Assembly (NCBI RefSeq): GCF_008806975.1
Contig: NZ_CP031728.1
Coordinates: 744,001-808,000 of the forward strand
Direction: 5' to 3'
Source: Cellvibrio sp. KY-GH-1
GTDB taxonomy: Bacteria > Pseudomonadota > Gammaproteobacteria > Pseudomonadales > Cellvibrionaceae
Length of the DNA stretch: 64,000 nt
The notes under the pieces are model-generated. The model searched no databases. It worked only from the letters and a program-made list of their open reading frames with translations, and was not told the origin of the DNA. The position numbers were made by a program, and so were the translations under genes. Shown here piece after piece: positions 39,209-48,165 of this stretch (position 1 is its first letter; each line of letters opens with the position of its first letter).

Positions 39209-39365
39209 CTAAGCTGTTGAAAAATAACGATCCTTCTGCTAGCATCCTGCACCTGCTGATTTCTGCGCCCTTTCTGACTGATGTTGGTAAGCGTGATTAT
39301 TGGCAGCGGTAAAAGCTGTTACCCCCAGTCTGAGGAAGCTTTTCCCTTCTTATTAATTGACCCGC

Positions 39366-39393
39366 TTGACAGACCATGCGGATAAAGTAGGCA
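39366..39393 (+). promoter_or_regulatory. Candidate rpsA promoter
   Basis: A perfect TTGACA (39366-39371) is followed 16 bases later by TAGGCA (39388-39393), a poor -10, then a G/C-rich start region. Strong -35 with GC-rich discriminator is usual for translation genes. The 5' leader would be about 33 bases. The -10 assignment is uncertain. Confidence 0.4.
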
Positions 39394-39432
39394 CCTTTGT
39401 GGTGAATCTACTTTTAATTTATAGGTAATACC

Positions 39433-41118
39433 ATGAGTATGAACGAAAGTTTTGCTGAATTATTTGAAGAGAGCCTGAAAACCGTTGACATGGTTCCAGG
39501 TACTATTGTAACTGGCGTAGTTATCGATATCGATAAAGATTGGGTAACCGTTCACGCTGGTTTGAAATCTGAAGGTGTTATCCCCGCAGAACAATTCCGT
39601 AACGAACTGGGTGAGTTAAACCTCCAGATCGGTGACGAAGTTCAGGTGGCCTTGGAGAGCGTAGAAGATGGTTTCGGTGAAACCAAGCTGTCTCGTGAGA
39701 AAGCCAAGCGCGCTGAAGCCTGGAAAATCCTTGAAGCTGCTCATGTTGCTGAAGAAGTTATCAAAGGTGTTATTAATGGCAAGGTTAAAGGTGGTTTCAC
39801 CGTTGACGTTGCTGGTATCCGTGCCTTCCTTCCTGGTTCTTTGGTTGATGTTCGCCCTGTTCGCGAAACTACCCACCTCGAAGGCAAAGAGCTGGAATTC
39901 AAAGTTATCAAGCTGGATCAAAAGCGTAACAACGTAGTTGTTTCTCGCCGTGCGGTGTTGGAACAAGCCAACTCTGTTGAGCGCGATGAGTTGTTGGCTA
40001 CCCTGCAAGAAGGTCAAGCGGTTAAAGGTATTGTTAAGAACCTTACCGACTACGGTGCGTTTGTTGATCTGGGTGGTGTAGATGGTCTGTTGCACATTAC
40101 CGATATGGCTTGGAAGCGTATCAAGCATCCAGGTGAAATCGTAAACGTTGGTGATGAAATCGACGTTAAAGTTCTGAAATTTGATCGTGAGCGTAACCGT
40201 GTATCTCTGGGTCTGAAGCAATTGGGTGAAGATCCATGGGTTGCTATCACCAAGCGCTACCCAGAGGGTGCTCGTGTTAAAGCCAAGGTAACCAACCTGA
40301 CTGATTACGGTTGTTTCGCTGAGTTGGAAGAAGGTGTTGAAGGTCTGATCCACGTTTCTGAAATGGATTGGACCAACAAAAACATCCACCCTTCAAAAGT
40401 TGTTCAGTTGGGTGATGAAATTGAAGTTATGGTTCTGGATATTGATGAAGAGCGTCGTCGTATCTCCCTTGGCCTGAAACAATGCCAAGAGAACCCATGG
40501 GATGCGTTTGCTCGCACCTGTGCAAAAGGTGACAAGATCAGCGGTAAAATCAAGTCTATTACTGACTTCGGTATCTTCATTGGCCTGGATGGTGGCATTG
40601 ATGGTCTGGTTCATTTGTCAGACATCAGCTGGCATGAAGCAGGCGAAGAAGCTGTTCGCAAATACAAGAAAGGCGATGAGCTGGAAACTGTGGTATTGGC
40701 CATCGATCCAGAGCGTGAACGTATTTCTTTGGGTATCAAACAACTGGAAGCCGATCCATTCTCTGAATACGTTTCAGTAAATGACAAGGGTGCTGTTGTT
40801 AAGGGTATCGTGAAAGAAGTTGAAGCTAAAGCTGCTGTAATCACCTTGGCTGATGATGTTGAAGCTGTATTGAAAGCGTCAGAGCTGAGCCGTGAGAAGG
40901 TAGAAGATGCTCGTAACTTACTGAAAGTTGGCGACGAAGTTGAAGCTAAGATTATTGCTGTAGATCGCAAAAATCGTAGCATCAACCTGTCAGTGAAATC
41001 TAAAGATGTAGAAGATGAGAAGGCTGCGATGAAAGAGCTTTCCAGCAAGCAGTCAGACCAGGCTGCTCCTGCAACTTTGGGTGATCTGATCAAAGCACAG
41101 ATGCAAAACAAAGAGTAA
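39433..41118 (+). CDS. rpsA: 30S ribosomal protein S1
   Basis: This 561-residue RNA-binding protein has six S1 (OB-fold) repeats, at roughly 20-86, 105-172, 190-260, 276-346, 363-434 and 450-516. Repeats 3-5 are canonical ([59 protein letters not shown]). The first two bind the ribosome and the others bind mRNA. The length matches E. coli S1 (557). The codon bias toward optimal codons is stronger than in its neighbours, as expected for high expression. Confidence 0.98.
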   Translation: MSMNESFAELFEESLKTVDMVPGTIVTGVVIDIDKDWVTVHAGLKSEGVIPAEQFRNELGELNLQIGDEVQVALESVEDGFGETKLSREKAKRAEAWKILEAAHVAEEVIKGVINGKVKGGFTVDVAGIRAFLPGSLVDVRPVRETTHLEGKELEFKVIKLDQKRNNVVVSRRAVLEQANSVERDELLATLQEGQAVKGIVKNLTDYGAFVDLGGVDGLLHITDMAWKRIKHPGEIVNVGDEIDVKVLKFDRERNRVSLGLKQLGEDPWVAITKRYPEGARVKAKVTNLTDYGCFAELEEGVEGLIHVSEMDWTNKNIHPSKVVQLGDEIEVMVLDIDEERRRISLGLKQCQENPWDAFARTCAKGDKISGKIKSITDFGIFIGLDGGIDGLVHLSDISWHEAGEEAVRKYKKGDELETVVLAIDPERERISLGIKQLEADPFSEYVSVNDKGAVVKGIVKEVEAKAAVITLADDVEAVLKASELSREKVEDARNLLKVGDEVEAKIIAVDRKNRSINLSVKSKDVEDEKAAMKELSSKQSDQAAPATLGDLIKAQMQNKE

Positions 41119-41128
41119 TCTTTGATAT

Positions 41129-41160
41129 GCTGCGGCTAGCAAGGCTAGCCGCAGCTATTT
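41129..41160 (+). terminator. Terminator after rpsA
   Basis: A perfect 12-bp stem GCTGCGGCTAGC / GCTAGCCGCAGC (41129-41140 and 41144-41155) with a 3-base loop and a TATTTTT tail. Confidence 0.92.
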
Positions 41161-41265
41161 TTACTGGTTAATCTCTAGTTGGTTGGGCTATATTTGTTGT
41201 TCGTGGCTTGTATATTTCTGAAAAATTGTGTTGTTTAATCTTTATCATTGAATGAGCAGCGGGTT

Positions 41266-41556
41266 ATGACCAAATCAGAATTAATTGAGTACATTACCGA
41301 AAAGCAAAATCAATTAACCATTAAAGACGTAGAGGTGTCAGTCAAACTGTTATTGGATTATATGTCTGATATTTTGGCGTCCGGAGAGCGTATAGAAATT
41401 CGCGGATTCGGCAGTTTTTCTCTTCATTATCGTGCTCCTCGCACAGGCCGGAACCCCAAAACAGGTGAGGCGGTTATTCTTGAGGGCAAGTATGTGCCTC
41501 ACTTCAAGCCCGGAAAAGAAATGCGCGATCGGGTAAACGAGAGCATCAATAAGTAA
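41266..41556 (+). CDS. ihfB: Integration host factor beta subunit
   Basis: This 96-residue DNA-bending protein pairs with IHF alpha. The block [27 protein letters not shown] is nearly identical to the E. coli arm that contacts the minor groove, with the intercalating proline in [12 protein letters not shown] start at ATG 41266 ([10 protein letters not shown]), matching the family; the in-frame TTG 41248 adds six residues without support. It follows the rpsA terminator after 105 bases, the usual rpsA-ihfB order. Confidence 0.96.
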   Translation: MTKSELIEYITEKQNQLTIKDVEVSVKLLLDYMSDILASGERIEIRGFGSFSLHYRAPRTGRNPKTGEAVILEGKYVPHFKPGKEMRDRVNESINK

Positions 41557-41626
41557 CAACTGCTTTATTTCCTTCTGCTTTAGTCGCCATCGGGATGATT
41601 GCGATTTGTTGTTTCGAGGCCCACCT

Positions 41627-43522
41627 ATGTTGATTAAGTTGCTTGAGGCTTCGCGTGCAACTAAGCGGGTAATATCCCTTTGTTATGACTCCTTCGCTAT
41701 AGTATTAGGCGTTTACTTTTCCAACTGTATTCGTTTTGGGACTTTTGACCTGCTAATAACTAGTAAGGAGCTCACTGCGTTATTAATTACGTTGCTTACC
41801 ACTTTGGTAATCTTTATAAAATCTGGAATGTATCGCGCCATTTTGCGATATATGACTCAGCCGGCAATAGTTACAATAATTATCTGTGTGCTTTTATCGG
41901 GTGTAACCCTTGCTGTTTCCGGCTTTCTTACTTACTCCAAAATTCCCCGTTCGGTTCCGTTTATATACATTGGTTTGATGTTGATATTAATCGGTGGGCC
42001 GAGACTCTTAGTTCGTCATGTGATTTTAAAAATGGGAGCTTTGCCTCCTGGTGATATGGTTCCCGTTATTATTTATGGGGCAGGGAGAACCGGCCACCAG
42101 TTAATGCTCGCACTTCGGGATACCGGTTACAGAGTAGTTGCATTTGTTGATGACAACTCATCGTTACACGGAACACTTCTCGCAAATATTAAAATCCATT
42201 CTCCTGCTGAATTGCCCAGGCTAATTACGGCCACTTCCGCGGTTAAGGTTTTGCTTGCTCTCGGGCGGACCCCCCATAGTCTTCGGCTCGAAATTATTAA
42301 GCAGCTGGAGAAGCTTCAAATTAATGTGCAAACTATTCCTGACATGGGGGATATTCTGTCTGGACGGGCACATATAGAAAATGTACGTGATGTTGATGTC
42401 GAGGATTTGCTCGGTCGTGACTCTGTTCAGCCTTTGTCGGATCTAATGGCTGAGTCAATCACAGATAAAGTGGTTATGGTTACCGGTGCTGGGGGATCGA
42501 TAGGCAGTGAGCTTTGTCGGCAAATTATCGAATGCAAACCTAAGGCATTGATTCTCCTGGATCATAATGAATATAGTTTGTATGTCTTGGAGCAGGAGCT
42601 GGCTGCTCGCAATCTGCCGTTAGTATCCATAGTTCCATTGTTAGGATCGGTTCAAAATAGTGCATTTTTAAAATCCGTTTTCAAGAATCATCGCGTCAAT
42701 TCTATTTATCATGCTGCGGCCTACAAGCATGTTCCCTTGGTTGAATCAAATATTGTTGAAGGGATTAAAAACAATGTTATCGGAACTTTGTGTTGTGCTG
42801 AAGCTGCGGTTGCCGCTGGTGTTGGTTTGTTTGTGTTGATCTCCACGGATAAAGCTGTGCGTCCAACAAATATAATGGGCGCATCGAAGCGTTTGGCGGA
42901 GCTTATTTTACAAAGCGTTGCTCAGCGTCAAGAGCTTACCCGGTTTGTGATGGTGCGTTTTGGCAACGTCCTAGGGTCTTCTGGATCAGTTGTACCTTTG
43001 TTTCGTAAGCAAATTAAAGATGGTGGGCCAGTTACTGTTACACACCCTGAAATAATTCGTTACTTTATGACGATTAAAGAAGCTTCCCAGCTTGTCATTC
43101 AGGCGGGAGCTATGGGTAAGGGTGGTGATGTTTTCGTATTGGATATGGGCGAGCCAGTAAAAATAGTTGATTTGGCTTTACGCATGATTCACCTTTCGGG
43201 GTTATCTGTTCGCGATGCTGCTAATCCTGAGGGTGATATTGAGATTCGCTACAGCGGATTGCGCCCCGGTGAAAAATTATACGAAGAGCTTTTGATTGGC
43301 GATAATGTTTTCGCAACGGATCACCCTCGCATTTTCAAGGCATTGGAGCGCTCAGTCTCCTGGGGGGAAATGGAGATTTTTTTGAATAAATTAAACATTG
43401 CGTGTGAAATGGATGAGCCGAATAAAATTAAGCATATGCTGCGTGAAATGCCGCTTGAATACAATTGGGCGTTGACGGAGGAACAGGATCCCCCTCGAGC
43501 AGCACTAAGCCGCGTTAGTTAA
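41627..43522 (+). CDS. WbpM/CapD-type nucleoside-diphosphate-sugar 4,6-dehydratase
   Basis: This 631-residue inner-membrane enzyme has four N-terminal membrane helices (about 10-130), a first Rossmann domain (VPVIIYGAGRTGHQLM), and a C-terminal SDR domain with VMVTGAGGSIGSELC, the catalytic STDKAVRPTNIMGASKR (Met replacing the usual Tyr, as in WbpM/FlaA1) and RFGNVLGSSGSVVPLF. WbpM-type enzymes convert UDP-GlcNAc to the 4-keto-6-deoxy sugar for O-antigen. In Pseudomonas wbpM closes the O-antigen locus that begins just after ihfB. ATG 41627 has GAGG at 41616-41619. Its stop overlaps that of the convergent gene. Confidence 0.88.
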   Translation: MLIKLLEASRATKRVISLCYDSFAIVLGVYFSNCIRFGTFDLLITSKELTALLITLLTTLVIFIKSGMYRAILRYMTQPAIVTIIICVLLSGVTLAVSGFLTYSKIPRSVPFIYIGLMLILIGGPRLLVRHVILKMGALPPGDMVPVIIYGAGRTGHQLMLALRDTGYRVVAFVDDNSSLHGTLLANIKIHSPAELPRLITATSAVKVLLALGRTPHSLRLEIIKQLEKLQINVQTIPDMGDILSGRAHIENVRDVDVEDLLGRDSVQPLSDLMAESITDKVVMVTGAGGSIGSELCRQIIECKPKALILLDHNEYSLYVLEQELAARNLPLVSIVPLLGSVQNSAFLKSVFKNHRVNSIYHAAAYKHVPLVESNIVEGIKNNVIGTLCCAEAAVAAGVGLFVLISTDKAVRPTNIMGASKRLAELILQSVAQRQELTRFVMVRFGNVLGSSGSVVPLFRKQIKDGGPVTVTHPEIIRYFMTIKEASQLVIQAGAMGKGGDVFVLDMGEPVKIVDLALRMIHLSGLSVRDAANPEGDIEIRYSGLRPGEKLYEELLIGDNVFATDHPRIFKALERSVSWGEMEIFLNKLNIACEMDEPNKIKHMLREMPLEYNWALTEEQDPPRAALSRVS

Positions 43523-44514
43523 CTTGTTATCCCTGCTTTAAATTTCATAGAAACGATAATTAGTGGGCTGTAGGCAAGGATTAGTGCCAGCATTGGGTGG
43601 ATAGCAGTTGAAACCGTTAAAAAAGCAATTGGGTAAAGCCATAGCATATTCATTGCTAATGCCGATAGTGAGGCTTTTCCGTGCGAGCCAAGTTGTACCG
43701 CGAGCTTTTGGTAACTGTGAGTACGATGAGGTAGGTAGAATTTTTGACCACTTATGAAGCGAATGAAGAGCGTATAACTTGCATCGCAAATAAAAAGTGC
43801 CATGACAATTAACCAGGCCACAGCAATTTTTAACGAATCAAAGCTGGTTTTTATGGCCAGTAAACCAAAGCAAAATCCTAAAAACAGGCTTCCTGTATCA
43901 CCCATAAAAATTTTCGCTGTTGGAAAATTCCAATACAGAAATCCGGTGCAAGAAAACCCAACAATTAACAATAAAGTAGCTGCTTCCGTATCTACGTTGC
44001 AGTAGAGAAGTATACTTCCCATCGCCACGCAAGTGCTGATTGCTTGCAGTGCTGCTATTCCATTAATGCCATCCATAAAGTTGTATAGATTTGTGGACCA
44101 GACAAGTGCCAATATTAGCGGTACGCTAACCAAAGTAATATTGAGCAATGACCAACTTGTTTCTAGCAGATAATGTTGTATTCCTATTGTTGCAAAAACG
44201 AGCTGAACGATTAAGCGGAGTTGAATTTTTAGGTTAATGAAATCATCTATTAACCCCAAAATTGCCATTGCTATAGGGAGCGCAATAAGCAAAAAATCAG
44301 GAGCCTGCTCTGGTGCATAGATCCATAAAAAGGAATACGTAATTGCACAAGACATCGCTATAGCTAATCCTCCCCCGCGGGGCGTAGGTTTATTATGCGA
44401 GCTTCGATCGCTAGGCGTATCCACTAATCGATTTCCCAGCCAAATAATTACCATTTTTGTCAGAATAAATGAAAAAGCCGCTGTGAATGCGGCGAGTGTT
44501 GTCCATAGATTCAT
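43519..44514 (-). CDS. WbpL/WecA-type undecaprenyl-phosphate glycosylphosphotransferase
   Basis: This 331-residue protein of about ten membrane helices is in the MraY/WecA family. It transfers a sugar-1-phosphate (HexNAc) to undecaprenyl phosphate, starting O-antigen or capsule synthesis. Motifs: PTPRGGGLAIA, GLIDDFINL (Mg-binding DD), STNLYNFMDGINGIAA and MGDTGSLFLG, with HRTHSYQKL in the last cytoplasmic loop. That C-terminal pattern resembles WbpL-like enzymes more than WecA. It is convergent with the WbpM-type gene, sharing the TTAA at 43519-43522 as part of both stops. Confidence 0.87.
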   Translation of the reverse strand: MNLWTTLAAFTAAFSFILTKMVIIWLGNRLVDTPSDRSSHNKPTPRGGGLAIAMSCAITYSFLWIYAPEQAPDFLLIALPIAMAILGLIDDFINLKIQLRLIVQLVFATIGIQHYLLETSWSLLNITLVSVPLILALVWSTNLYNFMDGINGIAALQAISTCVAMGSILLYCNVDTEAATLLLIVGFSCTGFLYWNFPTAKIFMGDTGSLFLGFCFGLLAIKTSFDSLKIAVAWLIVMALFICDASYTLFIRFISGQKFYLPHRTHSYQKLAVQLGSHGKASLSALAMNMLWLYPIAFLTVSTAIHPMLALILAYSPLIIVSMKFKAGITS

Positions 44515-44905
44515 AGTGTATTGATGATGCCAAGCGCCGACGAAGAAGCCATTCTACGTTATATATTTAAACCCGTTGCTTTTATCTTGTGGTCACTAAT
44601 GGTGCGCACTGGGTTGTTTGTGTTTGTGTGTGGTGCAAAATTCGCTAATTAGAAGAATTGGGGTTGGGCTATCTCATTGATATTTCGATGTTATTGTAAT
44701 GTGGATTGAAAATTGCCTAGACCGGGTTCATTTTTATTCTAGGCCGTCCATTGCTATTTTTTCGCCCATAATTAGTGCGAATTTTTGTGATGATTAGGGT
44801 TTTTGCCCTGAATATAGTCCGCAATGTAAAGGAACTGTCTCAAAATGAAGCATTTATTCCTTGAATTGAAGTTTATGTAAACATAATAACCACTATGGGG
44901 TACTT
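44515..44905. other. Divergent intergenic region upstream of amt (391 bases)
   Basis: No gene is visible. It holds the candidate sigma54 element described separately and several GCAC/GTGC half-sites around 44602-44637 that could belong to NtrC sites but are not correctly spaced. The promoter of the WbpL-type gene must lie at the left end. Confidence 0.45.
44702..44717 (+). promoter_or_regulatory. Candidate sigma54 (-24/-12) promoter of amt
   Basis: TGGATTGAAAATTGCC has the GG-N10-GC spacing and TTGC -12 element of sigma54 promoters (consensus TGGCACG-N4-TTGC). Ammonium transporter genes are classic NtrC/sigma54 targets. The resulting leader would be about 180 bases, long but possible. Confidence 0.45.
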
Positions 44906-46216
44906 ATGAAGAAGAGAAGTTTTATTTATGCCACGGTTGGTGCCGCTATGGCACTTACGAGCCCGCAACTGTGGGCTCAAGAACCTGCGTTAAATGGTGC
45001 GAATACGGCGTGGATACTGACGTCTACTGCACTCGTTCTATTTATGACATTGCCCGGTTTGGCGCTGTTTTACGGCGGCCTGGTGCGTGTGAAAAATATA
45101 TTATCGGTACTCATGCAATGTTTTGCGATCGCCTGCCTCGCATCGCTGCTTTGGTTGATTGCTGGGTATAGCCTGGCATTTGGTACCGGCAACTCCTGGA
45201 TTGGTGATTTCAGTATGGTGTTTATGGCCAACATTACTGAAGATGCATTGGCCGGCGATATACCACTCAGCCTTCATGCTATGTACCAAATGACTTTTGC
45301 AATTATTACTCCTGCGTTAATTGTTGGCGCCTTCGCGGAGCGAATGAAATTTTCATCCATGTTGCTTTTCTCTGGTTTATGGTTGTTCGCAGTTTATATT
45401 CCGGTGTGTCATTGGGTATGGGCTGGATCTGGCTGGCTATTTGCCATGGGGTTGCTGGATTTTGCCGGTGGTACGGTTGTTCACATTACGGCGGGGGTTG
45501 CGGCTTTAGTCGCGGCAGTAGTTATTGGAAAGCGTAACGGTTTTCCTACCACCGCTATGCCCCCACATAATATGACGATGACTGTAACCGGTGCTGGTAT
45601 GTTGTGGGTTGGCTGGTTTGGTTTCAACGCAGGTAGCGCGCTGGCTGCTAACGGCAATGCGGCGATGGCTATGTTAGTCACTCATATTTCAGCTGCAGCA
45701 GGTGCTTTGGCGTGGATGACGATCGAATGGGTACGTTTCCGTAAGCCGAGTGTATTGGGCATTGTGACCGGTATGGTTGCCGGCCTGGGTACTATTACGC
45801 CTGCTTCTGGTTATGTTGGTCCTGGCGGGGCGTTAATCATTGGTCTGGCGGCGGGTGTTGTTTGTTTTATTATGACGCACTTGGTGAAGCGAGTTTGGAA
45901 AATCGACGATTCCCTTGATGTGTTCCCTGTGCATGGTATTGGTGGGGTGCTGGGTACGATACTCGCTGGTATTTTTGCTTCGACAGAATTGGGTGCGTTC
46001 AGTGGACAAGGTTTTGCAGCTGGAATTAATTCAATGGGGCAGCAGTTGGGTGTGCAATTACTTGGTGTGGTAGTGACGTTCGTCTATACCGCCGTTGTTA
46101 CCTATATATTGCTTAAGTTAACGGGCGTCTTGACTGCGGGGCTCCGTGTTAGCAAAGAAGAAGAAACAATTGGATTGGATTTGAGCTTGCACGAAGAGGA
46201 TGGATACAAGCTCTAA
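44906..46216 (+). CDS. amt: Ammonium transporter
   Basis: A 436-residue Amt/Mep/Rh channel with a cleavable signal peptide (residues 1-24, ending AQE) and eleven membrane helices. The signature block TFAIITPALIVGAFAERMKF is present, as are the twin pore histidines in DFAGGTVVHITAGVAAL and DVFPVHGIGGVLGTI. It takes up ammonium at low concentration. glnK, which encodes the PII protein that blocks Amt and usually lies upstream, is not adjacent. Confidence 0.95.
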   Translation: MKKRSFIYATVGAAMALTSPQLWAQEPALNGANTAWILTSTALVLFMTLPGLALFYGGLVRVKNILSVLMQCFAIACLASLLWLIAGYSLAFGTGNSWIGDFSMVFMANITEDALAGDIPLSLHAMYQMTFAIITPALIVGAFAERMKFSSMLLFSGLWLFAVYIPVCHWVWAGSGWLFAMGLLDFAGGTVVHITAGVAALVAAVVIGKRNGFPTTAMPPHNMTMTVTGAGMLWVGWFGFNAGSALAANGNAAMAMLVTHISAAAGALAWMTIEWVRFRKPSVLGIVTGMVAGLGTITPASGYVGPGGALIIGLAAGVVCFIMTHLVKRVWKIDDSLDVFPVHGIGGVLGTILAGIFASTELGAFSGQGFAAGINSMGQQLGVQLLGVVVTFVYTAVVTYILLKLTGVLTAGLRVSKEEETIGLDLSLHEEDGYKL

Positions 46217-46238
46217 GAAATAGGTGATATACCTGAGC

Positions 46239-46272
46239 AACAAGGGGCGCCATTGAGTGCCCCTTGTTTTTT
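46239..46272 (+). terminator. Terminator after amt
   Basis: AACAAGGGGC (46239-46248) pairs with GCCCCTTGTT (46259-46268), followed by TTTT. It lies at the convergent junction with cmoB. Confidence 0.85.
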
Positions 46273-47248
46273 ATGCCTCTGCAACGAACACCGCACGTAT
46301 TGGGGCGGGGTGACCTTCCGCAGTGAATGCAGAGTCATCGGGATGTAAGAATTCAGGCAGTGAATGAAAGCGCATCCATTCAGTTGCACGTTGTTCTTCG
46401 ACGGTGGTAGCACATACATCGACGACGCGGGGATTGCTAAATCCCATTTTGCGTAACCAGGACAACATGGTTTCGCAGCTTGGTAAAAACCAGACATTGT
46501 TCATCATGCCGTAGCGACCTTCGGGCACCAATACTTCGCCTAGTTCGCCCTCAATTACCAGCGTTTCCAACACCAATTGTCCTCCGGGACGCAGTGCATT
46601 TTTTAATTCCAACAGATGATCCATGGGGGAGCGCCGATGATAAAAAACACCCATAGAAAAAACGGTATCGAATGCGAGTAACTTATCTGGCAGATCCTCT
46701 ATGCCGAGCGGTAATACATCAATAGGATAATTTGCTCCAGCAAAATGTTTAATCATAAAAAATTGCACGATAAAACGGGGGGATGGATCTATTCCAATGA
46801 CGCGTTGTGCGCCTGCACCCAGCATGCGCCAGCAGTGATAGCCATTGCCGCAGCCTACATCCAAAATCAAGCGGTCTTTCAACGGTGCCAGGTGTGGCAA
46901 CACTCGATCCCATTTCCAGTCTGAGCGCCATTCGGTATCTATATGGATATCGTGAATAAAGTAGGGGCCCTTGCGCCAGGGAATTAATTCCTGCAGTACG
47001 GATTTAATATGTCCACGCTCTTCGTCAGTGCAATCCGCAGTCTGACCAATACGTACTTCGTGCTCTAATTCAATAAAGCTTTGTGTAACTTCAGGTAATT
47101 TTTCCAGGGACTGTATCCAGCCTGCTAAATCGCCGTAGCGTTTCTCACACAGGCCTTTCGCTATTTGCTCCGGGAGTTTTTCCGCCCATTCAGCTAGCGG
47201 TGTTTTCTTTAATGCGTTTAGGAGCAAGTCGTAGTTAATGCGATTCAC
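46271..47248 (-). CDS. cmoB: tRNA U34 carboxymethyltransferase CmoB
   Basis: Transfers the carboxymethyl group of carboxy-SAM to 5-hydroxyuridine at tRNA position 34, giving cmo5U. This 325-residue protein has a helical N-terminal domain and a Rossmann domain with ILDVGCGNGYHCWRMLGAGA, VIGIDPSPRFIVQF, VFSMGVFYHRRSPMDHL and the C-terminal WMRFHSLPEFLHPDDS. These blocks are diagnostic of CmoB. It is 26 bases downstream of cmoA, which makes its cofactor. Confidence 0.95.
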   Translation of the reverse strand: MNRINYDLLLNALKKTPLAEWAEKLPEQIAKGLCEKRYGDLAGWIQSLEKLPEVTQSFIELEHEVRIGQTADCTDEERGHIKSVLQELIPWRKGPYFIHDIHIDTEWRSDWKWDRVLPHLAPLKDRLILDVGCGNGYHCWRMLGAGAQRVIGIDPSPRFIVQFFMIKHFAGANYPIDVLPLGIEDLPDKLLAFDTVFSMGVFYHRRSPMDHLLELKNALRPGGQLVLETLVIEGELGEVLVPEGRYGMMNNVWFLPSCETMLSWLRKMGFSNPRVVDVCATTVEEQRATEWMRFHSLPEFLHPDDSAFTAEGHPAPIRAVFVAEA

Positions 47249-47274
47249 AGAGTAAAAACCTTTAAAAAAACGGG

Positions 47275-48009
47275 TTATTTTATCGCAATCAGCGAAGCGA
47301 AATTAAAACATTGGAACCAGACATCGACACTGCTGAATCCCGCTGCACGTAAGCGCTGACGATGAGTGTCTAGTGTTTCGGGAATTAAGTAATCTTCAAT
47401 CGCTGTGCGTTTTTGCGCAATTTCCAGATCACTGTAACCATTGGCTCGTTTGAAGTTGTGGTGGAGTTCAGTCATGAGCTGCTGGTGCGGATCATCGTCA
47501 AACACGACTTTTTCGGAAAGAATTAACACTCCGCCGGAGTTCAAGCCGGAGCAAATATTTTCTAAAACCTTAAGGCGCTCTTCAGTAGTGATAAATTGCA
47601 ACGTAAAGTTAAGCACTACCATAGAGCCATTTTCGATGCTGATATTTTGAATTGGCGCCTCGAGAAGCTCGACGGGGATCTCGCCACTATCAGCCGCAAT
47701 TACCTGTTGGCAGCGAGAAATCATCGCTGCGGAATTATCGACCCCGATAATCTTGCAATCAGCGGCCTGAATACGGTGCCGCATTGCCAGAGTCGCGGCA
47801 CCTAGGGAGCAGCCGAGATCATAGCAATTACTGTTGGCTTGCACATAGCGCTCGGCCAGATTGCCAATCATATTAATGATGGTGGCATAACCCGGAACTG
47901 AGCGTTTGATCATATCCGGAAATACATCGACCACTCGTTCATCGAAGGCGAAGCGGTTGACTTCTGCCAGAGGATTGGCGTAGATGGTATCTGGTTGGTG
48001 TTTTTGCAT
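47275..48009 (-). CDS. cmoA: Carboxy-S-adenosyl-L-methionine synthase CmoA
   Basis: Makes carboxy-SAM from SAM and prephenate, the cofactor for CmoB. This 244-residue protein has [22 protein letters not shown] near the N-terminus, SAM loop [29 protein letters not shown] and the C-terminal [15 protein letters not shown]. It needs prephenate, so it links tRNA modification to the aromatic pathway encoded at 27-29 kb. Confidence 0.95.
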   Translation of the reverse strand: MQKHQPDTIYANPLAEVNRFAFDERVVDVFPDMIKRSVPGYATIINMIGNLAERYVQANSNCYDLGCSLGAATLAMRHRIQAADCKIIGVDNSAAMISRCQQVIAADSGEIPVELLEAPIQNISIENGSMVVLNFTLQFITTEERLKVLENICSGLNSGGVLILSEKVVFDDDPHQQLMTELHHNFKRANGYSDLEIAQKRTAIEDYLIPETLDTHRQRLRAAGFSSVDVWFQCFNFASLIAIK

Positions 48010-48165
48010 GCTTTTGTCTGTTTTGTGACATAAATGAATAGGATATTAAGAGGTTTGCATTGTACCTCTCGCCGGCAATGACAACAAATTCCTGAATTCA
48101 TAAAACTGTCATCTTTCCGCCGGATTATTCGCAGTTGTTCCGTTTATTAACAAGTTGTTGCCTTT

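Noticed and set aside
44602..44637. GCAC and GTGC half-sites as an NtrC enhancer for amt
   Set aside because: The half-sites are about 20 bases apart instead of the roughly 7 expected, so they do not form a proper site.
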